This document shows positions 1 through 10,215 of a stretch of DNA of 64,000 nucleotides, in pieces. The position numbers and the translations under genes are program-made. The notes beneath the pieces are model-generated. The model was not told the DNA's origin. It did not search any database and saw only the letters and a program-made list of their open reading frames with translations. Every line of letters begins with the position of its first letter. The stretch's first letter is position 1. The stretch is from positions 400,001-464,000 of the forward strand of contig JAAOOA010000052.1 of the NCBI GenBank assembly GCA_012861695.1. The letters run 5' to 3'. This DNA comes from Trematomus loennbergii. Its lineage: Eukaryota > Chordata > Actinopteri > Perciformes > Nototheniidae.

Positions 1-110
1 TCATGGACTCTAGGACGCAGATTGTTAACCAATAAGTTATTTTCTGACATCCAATTTGACAGAGTAAATAATGAATGTGTTAAAAAGCAGATCCTGGTGT
101 TAACACTCAC

Positions 111-250
111 CCTGTTGTCTCCTTGTCGAGCTGTAAAATGGCGTCTGGCAGTCTGACATCATACTTTCCCTTCCTTCACCTGTCTGCAGCTCCTCCCTCT
201 GATTCATAACCAGCCTCACCAGCTGAACCAGTTCACACCTTTATATATAC
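111..250 (-). promoter_or_regulatory. NLR promoter and noncoding first exon, first copy
   Basis: Read on the minus strand, a TATA box (TATATATAAAGG, about 240-250) lies upstream of a short exon that ends at 111 with a consensus donor (CAGG then gtgagt). The same block recurs at 31,750-31,895 and 58,096-58,240, each time just right of an NLR gene body on the same strand. I infer it is the core promoter and 5'UTR exon of an NLR gene whose body lies left of the window. The transcription start is inferred only from TATA spacing. Confidence 0.5.
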
Positions 251-1298
251 AGTCTATGGTTCACACACAGGGACTTTTTTCAGTGAGATAGAAAAAGACA
301 TGCAGCTAAAAACAAGATCCACAAAGTTATCAAAAGACGACACAACATCCACACATCAGCGTCCATAGGATATAATTCAATCTGCTTTATATAACAAACA
401 ATGAACAGCGACTTAAATAAAAACACAAGGCTACATTTTACTAATTTACAAGATGTGCCAAAATCAGGGCTGAAATAGAGATTTCTCCTCTAGCAAGTGT
501 TTTAAATAGGAGGAAAAGTGTTTTAAATAGGGGCAGAGAAACAGGAGAGAATCAGGCTGCAGCACCTCACTGAAAAGTGTTTTAAATAGGAGGAAAGTGT
601 GCAGGGATGTTCAAATGTGTGTTCATGCAGCCCCTAAATAATGGTAATACTGATTAAAAATCATTTCTAGGGCAGAAAGTATTTTAAAAGTGAGAAAAAC
701 TATTTTAAATGGCTTAAAAAGCACCAAGTGATTTAAGTGCAGTTCCAAGATTCCCCACAGGAGGGCTCCAGGGAGCGCATCACCCACATGAGCACAGTGC
801 ATTAACAGCAGAAAATACGATTAAAAAAAGGCAAATCAATTGATTTAAAGTGCAGGGAGGCTCCGCACCAGACACAGGTACATTCCTACATCCCCACAAT
901 AGTGACACTGATGGTTTAAAGTCGTTTCTGCTGGGAACAGAGTGCTAAAAGTCTGATAACAGTGTGGTAAAAGTCTGATTGTTTCAGAGACCCATAGTAA
1001 TGATACAATAAACCATTTACATCTAAAAGTATTGATTAAAATTCATTTTATGGGGAAAAGTGCAGATGAGGTATTTTTGGTATTTTGGGCAAAACACTTC
1101 ACCCAACCCTGTATATATATTATATATATATATATTTTTTTTTTCTATGCCGTTAAAAACTGCAATATATACCTGGCTGCTAAATCCTCAGAACTGTTAC
1201 AGGATGTGTATTTTGTAAATTGTATAACTTTTTATTTTATTATATTTTTTATCATATAACTTTTTTTAACTTTAAATACTTTTGTTTGCATGTAACAT
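251..1298. other. Noncoding unit sequence upstream of the NLR promoter
   Basis: No coding exon is recognisable. The block carries three copies of a short motif (AAGTGTTTTAAATAGG) near 500-600 and recurs with few changes at about 31,896-32,840 and 58,241-59,010. It lies upstream of the NLR TATA box, so it may contain distal promoter sequence. That is inference from position only. Confidence 0.5.
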
Positions 1299-1400
1299 AT
1301 GTAACATTAAGCTGTCAGTGGCTCTTTTCTGCTGTAACAACGTACATGTCCCCTCTGTGGGACTAATAAAGGTTTTCTGATTCTGATCTGATTCAGAACT
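1299..1400 (+). repeat. 3' tail of a non-LTR retrotransposon
   Basis: A short block ends in AATAAAGG followed by a TTCTGATCTGATTC simple-repeat tail. This is the usual look of fish LINE 3' ends with microsatellite tails. Copies occur at about 32,842-32,945 and 59,466-59,560. Family assignment is uncertain. Confidence 0.4.
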
Positions 1401-1749
1401 ACGATGCTCAACAGCTCGCTTAACGGAACTTTGACGCTGGTATCAGTTTGGTTTCCCACCAATCACGGGAGTATTGTGTATAGAAAGTGTTGAGTTATAT
1501 TTCTCGCGCAACCTTACATCCATGAAGGCATGACAGAGGGAGGGCTGTCACTCAGGATGCAAAACTACTCTTTGGTAAGCCCCGCCCCCCAAGCAACATC
1601 AGGGCCAAAAGTTTGAGAGAGAAAAAAACGGTGAAACCTGAAAAAACAAGATTTGAAACTGAAAAAATAATGTTTCGAATCTGAAAACGGAAAATCTGCA
1701 ACTGAAAAAAAGAAGGATTCAAATATCAAAATATGTATGAAAGGAGTGG

Positions 1750-2007
1750 AGCTGTCTTTTTATGAAAAGTAATTAAGCTCGCTCCGACTTCTTTCTCTTC
1801 TTTTTTATCGAAAAAAGCGAACTATTCAGTCAGACAGCAAGTTATTAAAAAGTAAAACAAGTGCAATTTCAAGTACTTTATCCAAAATCCAAGCACTTTA
1901 ACCAAAATTCAAGCACTTTATCCAAAATCCAAGCACTTTTCAAACCTTGAAAACACCACATGAAATTTCAAGCATTTTCAAGGATTTCCAGCACCGTACG
2001 AACCCTG
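1750..2007 (+). mobile_element. Right terminus of the large hAT-type element, preceding unit
   Basis: The block has repeated subterminal motifs (CAAGCACTTTATCC, TTCAAGCATTTTCAAGG) and ends in CGTACGAACCCTG, the reverse of a hAT-type CAGGGTTCGTACG terminus. It is followed by AATAATTG. The matching left ends at 9,190 and 43,999 are preceded by AATAATT. The homologous right ends are at 35,424 and 61,197. Here the left partner lies outside the window. Confidence 0.6.
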
Positions 2008-2300
2008 AATAATTGTTACAGCTCGAGTGGAATTGTTCTGTCTGCTTTTCCTCAAGTCAACCCTAGGGGGAGTAAAGAACTATAAGCCATCAAATCTCAT
2101 AAAGGTTTTCTCCGTCAGCAACAAAAGATGGAGGCTTCACAAAACAAAATAAATTCAGCCGAACCAAAGAGTGTTTTCATCTCTACCTTTTATTCCTCCT
2201 GAGTGCCAAAGCCATGAACATGTAACTCATCATCATTCCCTTTCCTCAACATATTTACAAAAATATTAATCTTTTTACATTTTACATTCAGTCCATTCAG

Positions 2301-2624
2301 TTACTCCTCCTCCGCCACATGAGCCACCTCCACCTCCATCGTCTCGATCACCTCTCCCACTTCTCCCTCCTCTTCCTCCTCTTCCTCCTCCTCCTCCTCC
2401 TCCAGCTTGGGGTCTGTTAACCCCTGCTGAGAGAGGACGTAGTTCACCACCTGCATGATGCCCTGATCTGACAGCGTGGATAACGACCCGTCCGTCACCG
2501 CCTGCACCGCCTCCACCGTCTCCTCCGTGATCAGCACCGTCTCGATCTCCTCGGCAGGCGGCTGCCGGGCCGGTCTCAGCTCTGGAGGCAGCTCGGAGGC
2601 CAGGATGCTGACAGCGTGCTCCAC
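2301..2624 (-). pseudogene. C-terminal exon of a C2H2 zinc-finger gene, copy 1
   Basis: The minus-strand reading frame is open for 107 codons, from a consensus acceptor (ttcag at 2,625) to a TAA stop at 2,301-2,303. The protein is acidic, with a run of about a dozen glutamates encoded by a CTC/TTC repeat, and ends in AEEE. It continues in frame from the zinc-finger exon at 3,797-3,944. The sequence is strongly conserved among the three copies (also 36,387 and 63,615), apart from the Glu-run length. I do not recognise the gene securely. Upstream exons are missing because the duplication junction cuts the gene, so I call it a truncated copy although this exon itself is intact. Confidence 0.7.
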
Positions 2625-2739
2625 CTGAAGGTCAAGGTCAAGGTCAATCTTTCAGTTTGTGTGTACAGACATACTGTTTCCCACAATCCCGAATACACAA
2701 ACAAATATATATAAAGATATGTATACAAATAGGTATATA

Positions 2740-3775
2740 CCCAGAGATGGCAAAAGTACACACATCCTTTACTCAAGTAGAAGTACAGATACTCAAGTTT
2801 AAAATACTCTGGTAAAAGTAGAAGTACTGACTAAACTTCTTTACTCAAGTAAAAGTAAAGAGGGCTTTGAAATGTACTTCAGTAAAAAGTACCCATAACT
2901 AGCAGCTGTTTTAAAGAGTACCTGACCTCCCTTTATATTAATAGAACAATAATGTCATTGTTAGCTAATGAATGTTTCCATGCTGAACAACGGCAACATG
3001 ACAACGTTTTCATTGGTCCCTCTTCTTTAGAGAAGACCAGGAAATGATGGATACACGGATCGTGTTCAAATCAATAGGCACGCAATGACTCTAAATAATA
3101 ATGATCACGCCACCAAACACACATTCAAACTAAAGGAACCAGCCTGTTTGGGAAATGTAAGAAGTAGAAAGTACAGGTATTTGTGTTCAACATGTAAGAA
3201 GTAGAAAGTACAGGTATTTGTGTTCAACATGTAAAAGTAGAAAGTCCAGGTATTTGGGTTCAAAATGTAAGAAGTAGAAAGTACAGGTATTTGTGTTCAA
3301 CATGTAAGAAGTAGAAAGTACAGGTATTTGTGTTCAACATGTAAGAAGTAGAAAGTACAGGTATTTGTGTTCAAAATGTAAGAAGTAGAAAGTACAGGTA
3401 TTTGTGTTCAAAATGTAAGAAGTAGAAAGTACAGGTATTTGTGTTCAAAATGTAAGAAGTAGAAAGTACAGGTATTTGTGTTCAAAATGTAAGAAGTAGA
3501 AAGTACAGGTATTTGTGTTCAAAATGTAAGAAGTAGAAAGTACAGGTATTTGTGTTCAAAATGTAAGAAGTAGAAAGTACAGGTATTTGAGTTAAAAATG
3601 TAAGAAGTAGAAAGTACAGGTATTTGAGTTCAAAATGTAAGAAGTCAAAGTAAAAAGTCGTCAGAAAAATAAGTAGTGGAGTAAAGTACTGATACCAGAA
3701 GTATGTACTAAGTACAGTAACTAAGTATTTGTACTCCACTACTCCATTTACTTTTACATCAATAAAAGCAGTCAC
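2740..3775. mobile_element. hAT-like MITE with internal minisatellite, in the zinc-finger intron
   Basis: The block starts at CAGAGATGGCAAAAGTAC and ends with CTCCACTACTCCATTTACTTT. It is rich in TTTACTCAAGTAAAAGTAAAG-type motifs that can pair with each other. This is the common fish family of non-autonomous elements with AAGTAC-rich ends. It lies in the intron between the two zinc-finger exons. The unit-B copy is at about 36,857-37,495. Confidence 0.5.
3158..3645. repeat. 37-bp minisatellite, about 13 copies
   Basis: A unit of about 37 bp beginning GTAAGAAGTAGAAAGTACAG repeats about 13 times, with small changes at its end (CAACAT versus CAAAAT). The homologous array in unit B, at 37,268-37,385, holds only about three copies. 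The open frame seen across it on the minus strand is a by-product of the repeat. Confidence 0.85.
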
Positions 3776-3796
3776 TATCTACAGCATAGCAGTCAC

Positions 3797-3944
3797 CTGT
3801 GTCCCCTGGTTGTGAAACTGCAGCGTATCTTTCTCCAGCATGATCTTCCCCGGCAGGTTGTCTCCGTGGTATTTGGCCATGTGTTTCCTCAGCGTTCGGG
3901 CGTCGATGTGCGCCTCCTGGCACATCGGGCAGACGTACGGAAAA
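3797..3944 (-). pseudogene. C2H2 zinc-finger exon, copy 1
   Basis: On the minus strand this 148-bp exon is flanked by an acceptor (aaaacag at 3,945) and a donor (gtgactgc at 3,796). It encodes one C2H2 finger of the form YVCPMC...HMAKYH followed by a linker ending NQGTQ, and splices in frame into the acidic last exon at 2,624. A sequence-specific DNA-binding nuclear protein is expected for the intact gene. No further zinc-finger exon follows on the right. Within about 600 bp the sequence has become the last introns of tp63, so the gene is cut by the tandem-duplication breakpoint. Confidence 0.7.
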
Positions 3945-4562
3945 CTGTTTTAGAAAATCTGTATCAAACTTTTATGGCACACTGTACTATGACATTTCTT
4001 CACCATTTCGATACAAATTTAATTTCTAATTTTTTGTATTACTTTTTATAACATAACCACTGTGATATTGTATACCACTTTTAAATAAAATGACGCTTTA
4101 TTTAATGATTTTGAAATGAGATACTCTACTTTTCCATTTCCATAGCAAACTGAACTATGAATATAATATTTTTGACATTTAATGACATTTTTATTACATC
4201 CTTTATTATCCTTATTATCCTTAACAACTTGTAATGTATGTTTGTAGTTGTTGTTTTTATAACTTTTTTTATGTCTGCTATACTTAGACTTTTTGTTTTA
4301 AGACATACTGTTCATTTTTTACATTTTTATATATTTCATTCAACTTTTTCATGACATACTATCCTATAAGATTTGTCATTTAAAACACCCTCAGTTGACC
4401 AAAGTGCTGTACAGGGAACAAATACAACATAGAATAACTTGTTTAAGATAAAGCATTAAGTATAACAAGTTGAAGGGTGCAGTGTCAGGTTATTTTCTGA
4501 TCATTAAATCACAGATCACAATTTACCCCCCCTCTCCCCTCTCTCTCTCTTCCCCCCCGCAG

Positions 4563-4656
4563 CTTCCTTATTCGGCTGGGCTGCGCAGGCTGCCTGGACT
4601 ACTTCACAGCACAAGGCTTAAGCAACATCTACCAGATTGAGAACTATAACATGGAG
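4563..4656 (+). pseudogene. tp63: tp63 exon 13 (SAM domain), unit A
   Basis: A 94-bp exon lies between a pyrimidine-rich tract plus cag and a gtgagc donor. It encodes the start of the sterile alpha motif of the p63 alpha isoform (SFLIRLGC, then [10 protein letters not shown] and [10 protein letters not shown]). The IYQIE and RLGC spacing matches p63, not p73. In the intact gene this domain belongs to the long alpha C-terminus of an epidermal transcription factor. All exons upstream of exon 13 are absent here, since the duplication begins in the preceding intron. The exon is therefore a truncated duplicate. Confidence 0.9.
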
Positions 4657-4772
4657 GTGAGCCCTTGCCTATCCAACAGCAGTCATTTGATGGGTTAAAA
4701 GCAAAGATACAGAAGATAGAATCCCACCCACCCACTACGCATACTAAATCTCCCCTGTGTGTCGACCAATAG

Positions 4773-5070
4773 GACCTGTCCCGGATGAAGATTCCCGCCG
4801 AGTACCAGCACTCCATCTGGAAGGGCATCAAGCACCGGCAGGCCATGGACTTCTCCCCCCCCCCCCCCCCCATAGTGCGCACCACCAGCGGGGCGTCCAC
4901 CGTCAGCATGGGCTCCTCCGAGGCCCGAGGCGAGCGTGTGATCGACGCCGTGCGCTTCACCCTCCGGCAGACCATCAGCTTTCCCGCCGCGCGACGAGTG
5001 GTCCGACTTCTCCTTCGACCTGGACTCCCGCCGCAACAAACAGCAGCGAATCAAGGAGGAGGGGGAGTGA
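4773..5070 (+). pseudogene. tp63: tp63 exon 14 (end of SAM and inhibitory domain), unit A
   Basis: After a cag-type acceptor the exon encodes [18 protein letters not shown], a proline run from a 17-C tract, and the transactivation-inhibitory segment ([18 protein letters not shown]). It ends at RIKEEGE, the SUMO-site tail typical of p63 alpha, with TGA at 5,068-5,070. Relative to unit B it lacks one codon (GIKHRQ instead of GIMEHRQ). It also has one extra base just after ISF (near 4,980) that breaks the frame before the DEWSDF segment. The stop-proximal sequence is correct here but shifted in unit B. The breaks are either decay or homopolymer miscalls. Confidence 0.88.
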
Positions 5071-6650
5071 GGCGTTCAAATCTCACCCCCAATCTCACCA
5101 ACCCCACGTCTGTCATTTCACGCCTGCTGTACGAACATTTCTCTGGGTCAGAGTGGTGCAGGGATGACGTGATTCTCTAGGCTCTAAACTGGTTCCCTCG
5201 CCAATTGGATTATCCCCAAAGAATAATCTCTGTGGCAAACACACGGCTATAATACTTATACGCTTTGTTCAACTGGATAATCCACATTTTAACACCACTT
5301 TAATGATTTTTGAAGCATAAATGCAAAGGTAAAAAGCTAACATTAGGCTATCAAGTAGCTACAGCGCGGAGCATGACTTGGCGGCTAAGCTAACGGCGGC
5401 TAATCAGAAACAAGTTTATTGCCAGGTACGTTTACAATTAAAAGGAATTTGCTGCACACATAAACACAATGTTTATTTGTTAAAATGTTTGGCATAATGA
5501 CATCAAGCAGTCTCGTTAGCCACTTGTTAGCACGGCATTTTTAAGACACACAAAAAGCTTCATACATTCACCAGATCAACTGATACATGTTAAGGCGTAG
5601 AACAAAACCTACAAATCTACAGCTTGTGTTTACCACAGATTTTATTTCAGGCATGTAAAATCAAAAAACTTCAAGACGAGGGAACCCACAAATGCTGACT
5701 CATTTCTGTGTTTTAGGACTCATTCCTGCACCACTCTTAGTGCAAAAAAAAACCTGCAAAGGAACAAAAATCACATTCACATAAAAGTGCACTTACTTTG
5801 CATTTTTGTTCTCGCGAGGAAAGCAACACGCGGCGTTGAGCGAGGTGCATTTTATTATGTTCTAATTTCTTGAGAGCACTTAAGAAATGCTGAGGATTTT
5901 CAAGCTTCATTTTCTTTGTATGATTCATTCCCATTTAAGAGCTTGACTGGAAACCAAACTGGCATTAGAGGGGATTTATAAGGGCTTTCTTTCTGCAGCG
6001 ACTACGTGTATTTGTATTGTTTCTGGTTATGCAGGTTAGACACTGGTTTTCATTTTAAGTCAGCATTGATTGTAAACATTTCAAACGTTTCCTGTCAGAA
6101 GTATTATGTCAATTGATGGGCGATTTCGTGTTTCTGCTTCTATATTTGCTCTTTTTTTTTTACGTCTATTGTGAGATCAGCTGTTTGTGAAGTATGTGTT
6201 AAAGAGACAGATGTAGCCACTTATAGGCGTTTATGCTCTTGACCCAGTGTTTTTACTATGACTGATGTCCTGCTGTGTTTCCGCCTGATTTAATGCACAA
6301 GTGGATTAAATCAGAGTTATTTTTCTACGTATGAACCATGTTTTGGGGTTTATTTCATTTGATAACTGGCCAAAACCTGATAGATGTATATATATTTGTA
6401 TAGTTCCTTTTTTTTTATATAAAGTCTCCCTTATTAAAAAAAGGAATCAAGCATAATGATGTGAATATAACTCAGTAAGAACAAAGTTTGTATTGATTCT
6501 CCGTCACCAGCCCTTTGTCTCAGTAGCCAGCATTATAGAAAAAGCAGAGTGTTTTTTTCATGTTTTTGTACAATGTTTTGTAAATATGATGCAATATACC
6601 ACGGGTATTTTGATATAAATCTGAAATAAATATCCATACTTGCTGTATCG
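5071..6650 (+). other. tp63: tp63 3'UTR, unit A
   Basis: About 1.6 kb of AT-rich sequence without credible coding follows the tp63 stop and ends at an AATAAA signal (6,625-6,630). It is collinear with 38,798-40,405 in unit B. The length suits the long 3'UTR of vertebrate TP63. It contains one match to the miR-203 seed site at 6,077-6,083. Confidence 0.65.
6077..6083 (+). promoter_or_regulatory. Candidate miR-203 seed site in the tp63 3'UTR
   Basis: CATTTCA, followed by A, is the complement of the miR-203 seed. Repression of p63 by miR-203 through its 3'UTR is established in vertebrate skin. The same site is kept in unit B at 39,833-39,839. A 7-mer match alone is weak evidence. Confidence 0.35.
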
Positions 6651-6711
6651 CATGTTGAAACTCCATCTTGTCAATTTATTTCAACTTGTAAATATTCCTT
6701 TTTGGTTTCAA

Positions 6712-7440
6712 AGGTTAGTGACACTGATGTTGTTTTTCAATTTCATCCCGTAAAAGGTTGGTCTCTGGCTTATTCCTGTCCCAGCTGGACTACGGTGATA
6801 CATCTATAGATTTGCCTGTCCCACTGTTTAGGCCAAACTTGACCCACTCTATGCTGCACTGCGTTATATATCAAATGCACCCTATAGGACTCATCATTGC
6901 AAACTGTATAGTCTAACTGGATGGTCCTCACTTACTATGCGTAGGATACAGCATTGGTTGTTATTAATGTATAAAGCCATTTTAGGTAAGCTTCCACTGT
7001 ACATATGTGCCAGATTTGCCCCAGTTTGTGACTCTTACAACCTCAGATCCAGTGCCTGGATACGGGTCCAGGTTCCTGCTGTGGGACTGAGGCTGGAAAA
7101 GGGAGTCTTTTCATTATGGTCCTTGGTCTCGGAATGACCTTCAATCAAGCCTAAATAAGGGCACTTGTCTCAATAGCTGTTTTAAATTGAAGTTGTCTGA
7201 GGTCCTTACCACTAGCTGCTCTTGCAGTAATAAGTAGTGTACTTTTCTTACTGTCCTAATGTGCACAATGTAGTGACTGCTTTTTCGTCTTTTGTTTTCT
7301 TAGATATGTTCTCTTTATTTTATATGTTTGTGTTATGTGTAACGTTGCTGCCTTCTTGGCCAGGTCAGCATTGAAATTAGATTTTATCTCAATGTTTTTA
7401 TCTGGTTAAATAAAGGTTAAATAAAAATAAAATAAAATGT
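6712..7440 (+). mobile_element. 3' end of an L2/CR1-like LINE
   Basis: Broken frames contain the C-terminal signature of L2-type reverse transcriptases: LDYGDT near the start, RIQHWLLLMYKAILGKLP (6,943-6,996), and a hydrophobic LRLEKG..FS.WS segment. The element ends in AAATAAAGGTTAAATAAAA. It is 5' truncated and frameshifted. A collinear copy at about 40,468-41,200 shows that the insertion predates the tandem duplication. Confidence 0.7.
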
Positions 7441-7719
7441 GGGAAAATACTGCATTTCTAAACTAAGGATTTAAAATGTCTAAATGTTGACTTAAATGTT
7501 GAAGCAGCAGGCGGTTAGAGAAATGAGAACTCCTCTCCTCTGAGCGGTCATTTTAAAGAGACGTCCATTAATGATGACAGGAGGCACAGCCCTCTGTCTG
7601 ATGGACAGATGTGTTCATGACGACTTATATATTACTTTTAATTCATTGACAGTGCGGTATAATGAGACAATAACAGGCTACAGATGCAGACATATACACA
7701 CACATTTATATATATTTTA

Positions 7720-7767
7720 GATTCTGAAATTGTATATATTTATATAAATATATACAATTTCAGAATC
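7720..7767. repeat. 48-bp perfect palindrome, unit A
   Basis: GATTCTGAAATTGTATATAT is followed by the self-complementary TTATATAA and then the exact reverse complement of the first arm. All 48 bases form a perfect palindrome with no spacer. Unit B keeps it unchanged at 41,478-41,525. Confidence 0.95.
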
Positions 7768-8542
7768 AAACAAGTATGAGAGCACTCTCATAATAACGTA
7801 ACACTATCAGAGACTGGATATATCCCCCCCTCCCCCCCCCCCCCCTCTGGACGCTAGAATGAGGAAAATAAATTACGCATCAAAAGTTTTATCTACAAGT
7901 ATTAAAAGTAAGCAGAGGACACCAAACCAACTGAGACCTGTCTGTCCGCTGCATCTACGCACACACTGTACCACACACACCTACACCACACACACCTACA
8001 CCAGCCGTGGAGGACCGTGGAGGACCCATCAGTGTATCCTCGGTTATAGCTCCTCCAGAGAGCCTCCTCGACGCTCGATGCTCGGTCCTCGAAGTGCATT
8101 TAGAGAAATGAGATGTCCTTCAACATGGCGCGCTAAAATTCATTTCCGGGTCACTACCGGAGGACCGAGGAGTTGAGGAGTCGAGGAGGGGGAATTGATT
8201 AAATGAGAAAGGGCCCATGTGTGTGAAGAAGCAGGAAATAAAAAGGAACTCACCTTGTGGTATAACCGGCAAGAGAGAGCTTTGAGCTCCATACTGTTTC
8301 AGAAATAATCCTTGATAATCCATGATATGGCAACTAAAGATTAGGGTGTAAACTAAGCATTTCAATTGTCTAAACGTTGACTTATTTCTTAATAACTGTT
8401 AGCACCTCTTACTCCTCTGAATGTCCCAATTGACCAATCAGAATCGAGTTTCAATTAAGCCATGTCATTAATATCAAAACATTTCAAAGAGTATATCAAG
8501 TATATTCTGCACCTTGAAAATAAAGTATTTTCCATACTTTAA
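7768..8542. other. Noncoding, with poly-C tract and short inverted-repeat element
   Basis: The stretch has a long C tract (about 7,826-7,845) and a region at about 8,055-8,190 whose ends are inverted copies of a CCTCCTCGAC...CGGTCCTCG motif, so it looks like a small MITE. In unit B a Harbinger-like element is inserted into this MITE. No credible coding was seen. Confidence 0.45.
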
Positions 8543-8787
8543 AGGTCCCATGTCATGCTTTCTGGTTATTACCCGTCCCTTGTGTGTTGTGTAGCTTTTT
8601 CTGCATGTAAACGGTCTGCAGAGTCACAAACCCTCAAAGTACACCTGTAGCGAGTAAAACTCTAACACAGAAAGACCTGTCTATGCTGCCCCAGAACGCC
8701 TCATTGGAGATTTTCTTTTTCAATTTTTTCCTTCCTGGTCGTAGTGACGTAGGGTCACTGTGACGTAATGGACCAATCCGCGGACTT

Positions 8788-8863
<76 letters not shown>

Positions 8864-8884
8864 ACACACACACACACAACACAA

Positions 8885-8926
<42 letters not shown>

Positions 8927-9084
8927 TGCGGAGGGGGGCCTGAACTGAGCCGAAAATGCGGCGCAATTAGTGTGGAGCGGCACGGTTTCGCCGCTGCGAG
9001 GCTCCACTCCAACGATGTAAATCTATTCTAGTAGACCTCAACAATGGAATTATGATCAGTATAACTGGCCATGACATGGGACCT
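8543..9084. mobile_element. MITE with AGGTCCCATGTCATG ends and TTAA flanks, unit A
   Basis: The ends AGGTCCCATGTCATG and its reverse complement are perfect inverted repeats, each flanked by TTAA. A TTAA target fits piggyBac-type insertion, but the flanking T and A could also be read as part of the repeat. The interior holds a long CA array. Unit B has the same element at 43,076-43,894 with extra internal sequence. Confidence 0.65.
8790..8923. repeat. (CA)n microsatellite, unit A
   Basis: An interrupted CA array lies inside the preceding MITE. Cys/Val or His/Thr open frames across it are artefacts. Confidence 0.95.
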
Positions 9085-9490
9085 TTAAAGACCTAGCTTT
9101 TGTGTTTTATGAGTTGTTTTTTTTTATCCCAATTGTTATTGTAATTATCAAAAATACTTACAGATTTATTTTCTGACGATGGAATAATTCAGGGTTCTTA
9201 CACCTTTTCCAAAGTCAAATTCAAGGACTTTTCAAGCATTTTCAAGGTGCATTTCAAGCTTATCAAGCATCTTACAGCTGTTGTAAATTACACATTTATA
9301 TACACATACTTATCCTCAAATGATTATTTCCCTACCTCACATTAAATCAGATGTTCTTTATGCTATAAACAACCAAATGTGTGTTTCGTGATAGCATTCT
9401 ACATGAGGATGATAAATTAAAGAAAAATAAAGCAAAGTGTAATATTTCAAAATGAGTGACCCATCTGTAAGTAGACTGGCATCCCATATA

Positions 9491-9770
9491 GAGAACCACA
9501 GTGACGCGTCCTAAAACCCGGAAGTAAACTTCTTCCGGTTCCTTCGACAAAACGCAATGCAATTTCTCCATAGGATTTAGGAAAATAGATGGAAATAAGG
9601 TCTGTGGTGAGACACATTTAAGAGACGGATCACGTTTTGTTCTGCCGGATAATATCCACATCTCTTATAATTTTCTAATCATAAATCTATCGATTAGATT
9701 TATGAAAAGTAGGGTAGACATGTGGAGATTATCCGGCTGAACAAAACGTGATCCGTCTCTATAGGTTCTC
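9491..9770. mobile_element. Foldback element with TATA target repeat, unit A (internally deleted)
   Basis: The element starts GAGAACCACAGTGACGCG and ends GGTTCTC, flanked by TATA on both sides. Internal arms such as CGGATCACGTTTTGTTC and its complement fold back on each other. The related hAT at 61,665 shows the uninterrupted site (CCCATATAACCTGG near 61,971). The unit-B copy (44,290-44,703) is longer and more symmetric, so this copy has lost most of its right arm. Confidence 0.75.
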
Positions 9771-10089
9771 TATAACCTGGCTGAGCCAATATACAACAAT
9801 CCGCCATATAACTTTTCAATACATTCTTTATTAACATGTTTCAGGTCCTTAGGTTGGCAGTGAACATAAGGCTCTCCCAGGTTAGGCCAAAGGGGCATTA
9901 TATGCACACATATACTGTATAAACTCAAATGTGAATTTTCCTTCACATTGAATCAGCAATCAGAAATTATACAAATCAAATCAACTTTCAATCAGTCTTT
10001 GAGCTCCTTGAGTTGAAAAAGCAAACAGAAAACCTGCACAGAACACTGCACTGAATCATTCAAGGTAAGGCTAAACAGCATACGGCCTG

Positions 10090-10215
10090 TTAGGGAGTGT
10101 CTTTCAGTTCCTTGAGTTTGTCCGTTAGCTGTCTCTCCAAAGTCTCCAGATGTCTTTCCTTTTCCTTAGCAGCTCTTCCAAGGCCATTGGGCTTGGAGAT
10201 GAAGCTTAGTTTTAT
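10090..10215 (-). CDS. Possible terminal exon of an unrecognised coiled-coil gene
   Basis: On the minus strand an open stretch of about 40 codons ends at TAA (10,090-10,092). The end reads AAKEKERHLETLERQL then TDKLKELKDTP, which has coiled-coil character. An AATAAAG signal on the same strand lies near 9,826, giving a 3'UTR of about 250 bp. Unit B keeps it at 45,021-45,145, but with one G missing after the ISK codons, which shifts the frame. The segment is absent from the short hAT at 61,665. It may be the last exon of a gene or a retrocopied or captured 3' end. I do not recognise the gene, and the upstream exon boundary is not clear. Confidence 0.35.
   Translation of the reverse strand: MKLSFISKPNGLGRAAKEKERHLETLERQLTDKLKELKDTP

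Noticed and set aside
3482..3775. 97-codon Phe/Leu/Tyr-rich open frame
   Set aside because: It is the 37-bp minisatellite read on the minus strand. Its repeats change with array length between units.
4695..5054. Gly-rich minus-strand frames over tp63 exon 14
   Set aside because: Antisense of a recognised p63 exon, with no splice support. The same holds at 38,391-38,819.
8634..9031. Overlapping Cys/Val and His/Thr open frames on both strands
   Set aside because: They are translations of the (CA)n array. The same applies at 31,355-31,642, 43,158-43,480, 54,550-54,871, 57,273-57,599 and 57,700-58,036.
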